The notes under the pieces were generated by a model. The model made no database searches and was not told where the DNA came from. It saw only the letters and a list, made by a program, of their open reading frames with translations. A DNA stretch of 64,000 bases from Atherinomorus stipes (lineage: Eukaryota > Chordata > Actinopteri > Atheriniformes > Atherinidae), in the NCBI GenBank assembly GCA_023101725.1, contig JALJCO010008667.1, positions 1 through 64,000 of the forward strand. The letters run 5' to 3'. Positions 57,198-64,000 of this stretch are shown piece by piece (positions within the stretch are counted from its first letter, which is position 1; every line of letters starts with the position of its first letter). The translations under genes and the position numbers were made by a program.

Positions 57198-57915
57198 CAG
57201 ACCATGTAGCGAGACCATGGTCCTCGCCCGGAAAAGGGTGGAGTGTCCTCTCCGGGTCGGGAGTGAGGTCCTGCCCCAGGTGGAGGAGTTCAAGTATCTC
57301 GGGATCTTGTTCACGAGTGAGGGAAGGATGGAGCGGGAGGTGGACAGACGGATCGGTGCGGCGTCTGCAGTGATGCGGACGTTGCATCGGTCCGTCGTGG
57401 TGAAGAAGGAGCTGAGCCAGAAGGCGAAGCTCTCGATTTACCGGTCCATCTACGTTCCCACCCTCACCTATGGCCATGAGCTGTGGGTCATGACCGAAAG
57501 AACGAGATCGCGGGTACAAGCGGCCGAAATGAGTTTCCTCCGCAGGGTGGCCGGGCTCTCCCTTAGAGATAGGGTGAGGAGCTCGGTCATCCGGGAGGGA
57601 CTCAGAGTAGAGCCGCTGCTCCTTCGTATAGAGAGGAGCCAGATGAGGTGGCTCGGGCATCTGATTAGGATGCCTCCTGGACGCCTTCCTGGAGAGGTGT
57701 TCCGGGCACTTCCCACCGGGACCAGACCCCGGGGTAGGCCCAGGACACGCTGGAGGGATTACATCTCCCGGCTGGCCTGGGAGCGCCTCGGGATCCCCCC
57801 GGATGAGCTGGCGGCTGTGGCCGGGGAGAGGGAAGTCTGGGCTTCCCTGCTTAGGCAGCTGCCCCCGCGACCCGACCCCGGATAAGCGGAAGAAGACGGT
57901 ACGGTACGGTAGACG
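57198..57915 (+). mobile_element. 5'-truncated RTE-type LINE
   Basis: Bounded by perfect 10-bp direct repeats GTACCTTTAA (57188-57197 and 57916-57925). Ends in an ACGGT-repeat tail (57898-57915). Only the 3' third of ORF2 remains. Confidence 0.88.
57207..57885 (+). pseudogene. RTE LINE ORF2 C-terminal region (open but truncated)
   Basis: About 225 codons open to the stop. Reads SETMVLARKRVECPL, VEEFKYLGILFTSEGRME, REVDRRIGAASAVMRTLH, LSIYRSIYVPTLTYGHELW, FLRRVAGLSLRDRVRSSVI, WLGHLIRMPPGRLPGEVF and QLPPRPDPG at the end. This is the thumb and C-terminal tail following the RTE-clade reverse transcriptase; the endonuclease and catalytic YADD region are missing. Intact frame suggests a fairly recent insertion. 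Related broken pieces lie at 43560 and 44757. Confidence 0.88.
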
Positions 57916-57925
57916 GTACCTTTAA

Positions 57926-59744
57926 GATTTCATAAGTCCATAAGGGAACTTGTTTGTTTTAGCAAATAAAGGTTTCATACATCTTTTAGCATTTCAAAAG
58001 GAGATCTTTTGCTCTTGTCCTTTCTGGCAGAACTCCTCCAGAAAATTCCAGAAGGGCAAGAAATTGTTCCAAGGGGTGGGGTGGGGGTGAAATAAATGCT
58101 TAGTATTATGGTGAACTTTGAATTGTTTTCACAGTGGGGGGAAATAAAAGACTTTCATGTTCCCTTGTGAGGGTTGAAGGCCAGCTAAGCCTGGTGCTAA
58201 GATGGGACGCAGCAGGGGCGTGTCACACGGATCCAGCTTACTTAGGGAGACACAAACTGAAACCCTCTGGAGTCCACATGCTGTTGGATCTGGTCTGTTC
58301 TCAGTGTGCTGCTTTCAGTCTCATACAAACATGAGTCACGCCTGCGCTGCTGCAGAGCTGCAGAGCGGTTTAACTTGCCAGATGGTGCACCTGCTCTGAC
58401 GGAGAAAGCTGATCTAAACAGCCAGCACGTCTAACGAGACCCAGTGTTTACGGAAACCGTAATTGCAGCATGAGGTGGACTAATCTGGCCAGGTGTGCAG
58501 TCCAACTTCATCTCTTAAATCATCTGGACGATTGTATTTGACAGGGCTAACGTTCAGCTCTCATAATATGACGTCAGAGATTTTATCAAAGCAGAAAACA
58601 AAAGCTGGAGTGCAGCTATTTTGTTTATATCTGTGGGTTGGGGGGAAAAAAATTCTCTGGACCACATGTAGTTCATTAGACGTGTGTTTATGTGCATTCC
58701 TCATTGCTGAGATCACACCCTCGGAGGGAAGACTGTCAATACTGAGTGAGCACATCATTACTGGGGTATTGCGGAGAATTGTGATGTGGTTTGAAGGTGT
58801 AGCTTCTCTGTTCTGTCTGTGCTAAGATGGGGGATTTTTTTAGAGGGAATCTATAGACCATGTTCAGTCAGAAGATGACAAAGCGAGAGTGATAGAATAT
58901 CTTATTGGGCAGGAGACATCGTTGCTAGTGGAGAGAGCCTTTAAGAGAATGAAGAGAGAGAAGGAAATAAGCATAAGCATGACAGCTTGAGGGTTTTCTA
59001 TTATGGATGTGAGCAGGTGGGCCTTGAACCTCCCTGTGGACCTCACAGCGGTCTTCTGAGTCCTACCTTTGACTTTGAGCTTTGACCCATGGTTGGATGG
59101 CTGACCAGTCGTGCTGTAATCCAATCTGATTAATGCAGGGGACAGTGGAGTGGAAAGGGCAAGGTGGTGGCTGGGGGAGCTGAGAGTTCCTCTTTATGAT
59201 GCGAAGTGTGTTAAGTGACCGAGTGGAAGCAGAACAAAAGCCTGTTGTTTGGCTATGAAACTCCACAGGTCATTCAATATTAAACAATCATGGCTTTCTC
59301 TGCAGATGATCACATGCAGAAAACATTCCTCGTATGTTGGCTTAACTGGGCTGGGATTGGGCAGGAGACATGGTACAGCCTGGACATAGCACCCCCCCAT
59401 CACAAGACAAACTATCATGCATGCTTGTCATCATTGCAATTCACTAGTTACCGAACTGCTTACTACACCAGGAAGTTAATAAGAAGAAAGTTGCTCATTT
59501 TGAGGCATTTTCAGTTCTGAGGTGCAGCAGAGGAACTGGCCAAGTTCACAATATCAGGATTACACCATCACCACCATCATCATCATCATCACTACATTCT
59601 AAGACTTTACAGAACCGGCTGCAAAATAACTAGTGAAATTATACCACAGATCTTAGCCAGGGCTTAATTTGAGCCAGATCTAATGCTGGAACCTATTTCA
59701 CTGGATGTGTCACTGCCACCCCATGTCACTATGTGTGTGTGTGT

Positions 59745-59754
<10 letters not shown>
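57926..59754. other. non-coding sequence, no gene recognised
   Basis: Mixed composition. A minus frame at 58864-59124 has a hydrophobic stretch but no similarity I recognise and no matching exon phase for sema3c. A (ATC)n run lies at 59565-59595. Confidence 0.4.
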
Positions 59755-59885
<131 letters not shown>

Positions 59886-59889
59886 TACC

Positions 59890-60236
59890 TTTTTTTTAAC
59901 TTTCCTTTTATTATTTTCATTACAAACAATACAAACGAACAAAAAATAGGGAAACTTGGGATACATTTGTCATAAAAACAAAACAACCATTGAGTAAAAT
60001 CTGTCTCTAATATTGTGTTGAAGTGAAAATTGTCCATTTTTCCCACTTATCTTGACACTGCTCTCTTGAGTCCTCAGTCTATGTGTCAAAATCTCCATCT
60101 CATATCCCTTTTACAATGTTACTCCAATCATCAATTGTGGGTGGTTCTGAACTGCACCTTTTTTTGGTTATAGCCTCTTTACAGGCTGCTATTAATATTT
60201 TAAACAGATAGAATTCCTTTTTATCGATGTTACTAC
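59890..60236 (-). pseudogene. L1/Tx1-type LINE ORF2 tail fragment
   Basis: Minus strand reads LIAACKEAITKKRCSSEPPT, IDDWSNIVKGI, then a stop and the remaining tail. This matches the L1-type ORF2 ending (AxKxAIxxxW...PTxxxW). Cut at 60236 by the start of the hAT-like element. Confidence 0.6.
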
Positions 60237-61060
60237 TAGGGATGAGCGAGTGCACCACTATCTTATCTGCATCAGTTCAACCATCTAAATTATCTGGATC
60301 TGTACTTGGAGTGGGTGGGGCTTAAACCAGACGTGGGTGCGGTTTAAGCGGAACTGGGTGGGGCTTAAATCAGCACTTTATTTTAAGTTTGAAATTGATA
60401 CGGATTGATCAGAAGTTTCTTGATTTGTTGTTTATTTGGTAACTATTTACAGAACAGCTGAGATTCAATGTTTTTGATCACAATAGCAAAAGAACTATTT
60501 ACAGTTTTAAAAAAAATCATAACATGAATATTTTTGAGTGCATACAACGCATCCAGTCGGAAATTATGAACCACGAAATATGCATGAACAAGTTTTCATA
60601 TTCAACACAACTTTATGTTTTGTCTGTAGCTGTTCCAGGTTATTAGCTACAGGTATTTACATTTGAAATACGCATTTGGCATCTCCATAGTGAGATCAGC
60701 TGTTTTTCAGCATCCAGAAGTGCATGTTGTCACGTTCCTCTGGAATAGCAAATGCAAATTTGTTCCTGCATCTTTGTGATTTCGCGTCAGGTGTGTATAG
60801 ACAAATGCGTCAATATTTCTCCTCCCAATTTTTGGCAATTTCGTGCCATTTATTCGCATCATTCCCGGTGTGAAAAGGCCTTAACAGTTAAAATATCTAC
60901 TGTATTCAAAGCCTATAAAAAGCCTATACAGTATATAAAGCTTAATTTATAATATTTATAATACATTTATAATTTATAATAGCATTCAATAAAACGTTAA
61001 TAACTGCTTTTTGTGTTCGCTGTATGTGTTTGTGAGTAACTGGTCTGTATAGGCTGTTTA
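60237..61060. mobile_element. hAT-like element copy (inverted relative to 5102-6900)
   Basis: Starts TAGGGATGAGCGAGTGCACC. Shares CGGATTGATCAGAAGTTTCT and the TACTGTATTCAAAGCCT region with 5640-6120 in reverse. Includes three short GTGGG(T/C)GGGGCTTAAA-type repeats at 60310-60370. Confidence 0.6.
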
Positions 61061-61389
61061 ATTTTAACTCATTGACTGCCAGACCTTTTCGAGCAGAGTG
61101 CTCCATATTACCAGGATTTTTAAGCATTTTCACTGATTTTTGGAGATCCACCGAATATTGTGTACTATGCCAATACAAACACTGAATGTACCAAAGGAAA
61201 GCTTAGACTCTCTTCTTTTATCAGAAAAAAATATTGTTTATAGCTTTTTCCATTCTTTAGTAATCTTCAGTAGAACATGGGTTTGCCGCAGCAAAAATGC
61301 TGCTTCGGACCAAAAGCTGAGAAAACGAGCTTTAAATGCTGCAGTGCGCTTCAAGTGGAAAAGTGTCTTTAGCACTGTGTATGTGTCTG

Positions 61390-61442
61390 TATATATTTAT
61401 ATATCTATATGTATTTATATATATATATATATATATATATTT

Positions 61443-61473
<31 letters not shown>

Positions 61474-61480
61474 AAGTATA
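61390..61480. repeat. (TA)n microsatellite
   Basis: TA repeats with TACATG and TAAG interruptions. Confidence 0.95.
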
Positions 61481-61689
61481 TATAAGTAACACCTACACTT
61501 GTCTCATCATCTGATCAGCTGTTTACTTCTATGAAACAACAAACACAACACTGAGAAAAGAGTTTTGGAGACAAAATAATTATTTACCAGCTAAATAAGC
61601 CATACGAAGTTTGTTTCACAACATAACATTCATGTTCACAATTATCGGTTCTCATATTTGCATAAAATAAATATGATCTAAAAGTGAAT

Positions 61690-61900
61690 TTTGGGTAACA
61701 GGAGCTCTGTTACATTCATGGCTCAAACATAAAGAGCCATAGTAAAATAACTTGAAAATGAACAAAATAATGAATGAAAATTTTATGAAAATCATGTCAT
61801 TGATTTTGAATTGTGGTTAAACAGAAATCTTAAAGACTAAAAATGAAACAATTAAACTAGTATGATGTGGCTCCTGAATTAAAATTCTATTGAGCAACAA
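61690..61900. mobile_element. internal fragment of the mariner-type MITE family
   Basis: Shares ATGAAAATCATG(T/A)..TTGATTTTG and GGTT(A/C)AACAGAAAT with 20540-20590. Ends not visible. Confidence 0.5.
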
Positions 61901-61902
61901 TG

Positions 61903-62125
61903 ACCACGTTTACATGCCATCAAAATTCGGGTTAAGGTCAATATTCCGGTAAGGGGGGGGGAAAACCCAAAAACAACAAGAGAAACAAAGGGCCAGAAAC
62001 AGGAAGACGAAAAAAAAAAAACAAGAAAAAGGAAGAAAGACAAAGACCCCCGCCAAGGCCCCCGCGGGGGCCCCTGCCCAGCGCCGACCCGGCTTCTGAA
62101 AGATTAGAATAACCCGTTTACATGC
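61903..62125. mobile_element. possible MITE with low-complexity core
   Basis: Inverted ACGTTTACATGC and CCGTTTACATGCAT motifs near 61905 and 62118, a pair seen at ends of some fish DNA elements. The core 61950-62090 is an odd G9 and A-rich stretch followed by GC-rich sequence. Confidence 0.4.
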
Positions 62126-62469
62126 ATGAGCAGACAGAGTTACTCCTGTATACATGATTACTGAAATCAATTGGAATATCCCGACCCAAACCGCGATGCA
62201 CGGAAAACGTCATGATGATGGTGGATAATGAACCATCCGGGGCCACTGCGGTAGAGCCAGCCAAGTTTCAGAGTTACAGCCAAAATAACGCCAGTTGGCT
62301 TGACCGCGGATCCACGAGAGGCGGCGGGCTTGACTGCAGTCCGGAGTGCTGGTACTGACCCACCATCAGTAGCTACATGACGGGTCATAGAAGGAGAAAA
62401 CGTGTGCTCGGAGCTGGAGCTGTGCACATCCACGCTTCCCGTTTCCAGCAGAGTCCCCAAGACAGAAGA

Positions 62470-63269
62470 AGTTCTGCCGTCAGGACTGGAGGGAACGGTT
62501 GTAATGATGAAGTTAACTGACTCCTGCTGGAGTCAGTGAATTTTCCTGTCACGCTTTCACCAAACTTTGCCAGATGAGTGATGGAGCCCCGCGAAGTCTT
62601 TGTCTTCTATTTTGATTCCTGGAGAGAAAAAAAAAAAAAAACAAAATATATTTCTAAGCTTTTTCTAGCTTGTTGATGCTACTTTGCTGCGTTGGTAGCA
62701 GCACAGAATCTCCCTCTGCTCAAAGCAAAGACCTGTCTCTTCTGAAACGGGATGTTTTATCCGCGATTTGCGGGTAAATATGCCGTGGATTATATTTTAA
62801 ACTGATGTTGGCGAGTAGCAGGTAAGAATACGAACTTTTATTTACTTTTTGCGGACGTGACAAGTGATTATTGAGCCTGAAGCAGTGATGCTTCACCCGG
62901 CGCCCAGGCAGCGCAAGCTACATGAATCACTCTGGTCCAGCAAAGAGTTGGTTATGAGAGCCAGGAGCCGTGTTTAGGTGGTGTGAAGCTAAAGAAATGT
63001 TTTCTTCGAATTGGCGCTGATAGTCTGGTTAAAATCAGAGCTGGAAGCAGCTCGGTAGATAGGGGACCTGAGTACCGTACAGCGGTTTCTGTTGTCGCAA
63101 GTTCTGCTCGGGTCGGCGCAGGCAAAGTTGCATAGAGCTGCTCGCAGGCCAGAGGCCCCGGCGGGAGGGGGGGAAACATTGAATCGCTCCGTAAACACTT
63201 TGTTTAGCCCCACGGGGATTCCGAAAAGCATTTATTGAGGTAAAAAAGTTGCTGAGTTCCCCTTTAACA
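62470..63269. mobile_element. probable TTAA-type element, right end only
   Basis: Right end reversed is TTAAAGGGGAACTCAGCAAC, like other TTAA-target families here. The left end is not clear. The interior is GC-richer than the flanks. Confidence 0.4.
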
Positions 63270-64000
63270 CACATGCGTCCTGCAAGGCAAACATGTCAGT
63301 TTTTCTGAATGATACTTCTTAGATCACACACTGTATTTGTTAATTTAGTCGTCACTGCAGCCTGGCAGAAAGTAACTCTGAGGCAACTGAACTGTGACCA
63401 CGGTGACACTTAATTTATCTTTCTGTAATCGCCACAGGAATTAATTGTTCAAGGGCACAGATTATAATATCACAATCCAGAAAGGCATGAAGTTCTGCAT
63501 CCCACAGAGGTTTCAAAAATGAGCATCCTCTTTTAAGTGACTGCGGTGAAAAAAGCAGAGTAGAAATAGCAAAGAATGTGGGCGAGATAAAGGAAGTTGT
63601 AGCGCCTGCTTATATGGCAGCAATTAAAGTGCAGCAGAGACTGCAGCACTCACTTGTCAGCCTTCTCCTCTTTGTGTTGTTGTGATTATACATTACATCC
63701 AGGAATGGAAAAATGCAGCCGCCACAACTAGGCTCGTCTCAGGTTCTCAATCTTTTCTGACAAACTTTGCCCGCACAATGACTTCCATGATGGAATAGCT
63801 GAGTTTTAATGCAGTTCCTCCGGCAGAAACAACAAAGCCATGGTTTTAGTTTGGGATGTCAATACAAGAAGTGGTTTGTTGAAATGTGGCATTGTCAATG
63901 ATTAGAGATTCACAGCGGCTGGAAAATATGTGGGATCTTTATGAGAGAGGCAACTGTAGTTTTGGTGGTTTTAGGAGCTGGTGCCAACTCCCCCGAACTG
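63270..64000. other. non-coding sequence at window edge
   Basis: Non-repetitive, mixed composition. It could be sema3c intron 1 or upstream DNA; no exon was recognised. Confidence 0.4.

Larger units (their letters stand above)
56229..57925. mobile_element. TTAA-target element, copy 2, hosting two insertions
   Basis: TTAAAGGTACATTAGGTAAG on the left; the right end reversed is TTAAAGGTACAGTGTGTAAA. TTAA on both sides. Matches 28280-29530 inverted. Interrupted by a TA-target MITE (56575-57121) and by an RTE LINE inserted in its last bases (57198-57915). Confidence 0.82.

Noticed and set aside
58864..59124. Minus frame with a hydrophobic stretch (MLMLISFSLFILL)
   Set aside because: Looks a little like a signal peptide, but no downstream donor in the needed phase and no semaphorin N-terminal sequence.

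Overview
The window is animal nuclear DNA, most likely from a ray-finned (teleost) fish. It has one large multi-exon vertebrate gene with canonical splice sites, long AT-rich introns, and a dense, diverse transposon load typical of teleosts: Tc1/mariner, hAT-like elements, TTAA-target MITEs, RTE and L1/Tx1 LINEs, tRNA-derived SINEs and many microsatellites. There are no bacterial features such as operons, Shine-Dalgarno sites or CRISPR arrays. The species cannot be fixed from sequence alone.

The one protein-coding gene I can support is sema3c (semaphorin 3C) on the minus strand. I placed 16 consecutive coding exons by reading-frame continuity and splice sites, from 48443 (first exon seen, called exon 2) down to the stop codon at 4502-4504. 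They join to 720 codons in one open frame, covering almost all of the sema domain, the PSI domain, the furin-type basic site, the Ig domain and the basic C-terminal tail. The exon with the start codon and signal peptide was not found and probably lies beyond position 64000. A short exon at 14516-14557 and another at 26258-26327 are too small to show as long ORFs and were placed by frame and splice logic.

Layout. 1-4501: downstream flank and probable 3' UTR, with a SINE head and TTAA-type elements. 4502-10813: the last three exons (Ig domain and tail), with a hAT-like element (5102 onward) and a triple-nested element (7088-9428) in the last intron. 10814-19441: PSI exon and the 42-nt exon, with a minisatellite split by a LINE and several terminal-inverted-repeat elements. 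19442-27234: the densest coding stretch (seven exons). 27235-46781: two exons among L1, mariner, a poly(A)-tailed retroinsert, a Tc1 copy carrying two further insertions, hAT-like MITEs and a strange purine-only tract. 46782-48443: exons 3 and 2 with a foldback element between them. 48444-64000: intron 1 and/or upstream sequence, almost entirely repeats and unannotated sequence.

The most interesting non-gene signals are a (TG)15 run that replaces the polypyrimidine tract at the splice acceptor of the first Ig exon; two about 0.9-kb foldback elements with roughly 300-nt arms inside sema3c introns; several well-resolved nested insertions with readable target duplications; and a poly(A)-tailed retroinsert of unknown source bounded by a perfect 17-bp target duplication. 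I found no new multi-gene system.
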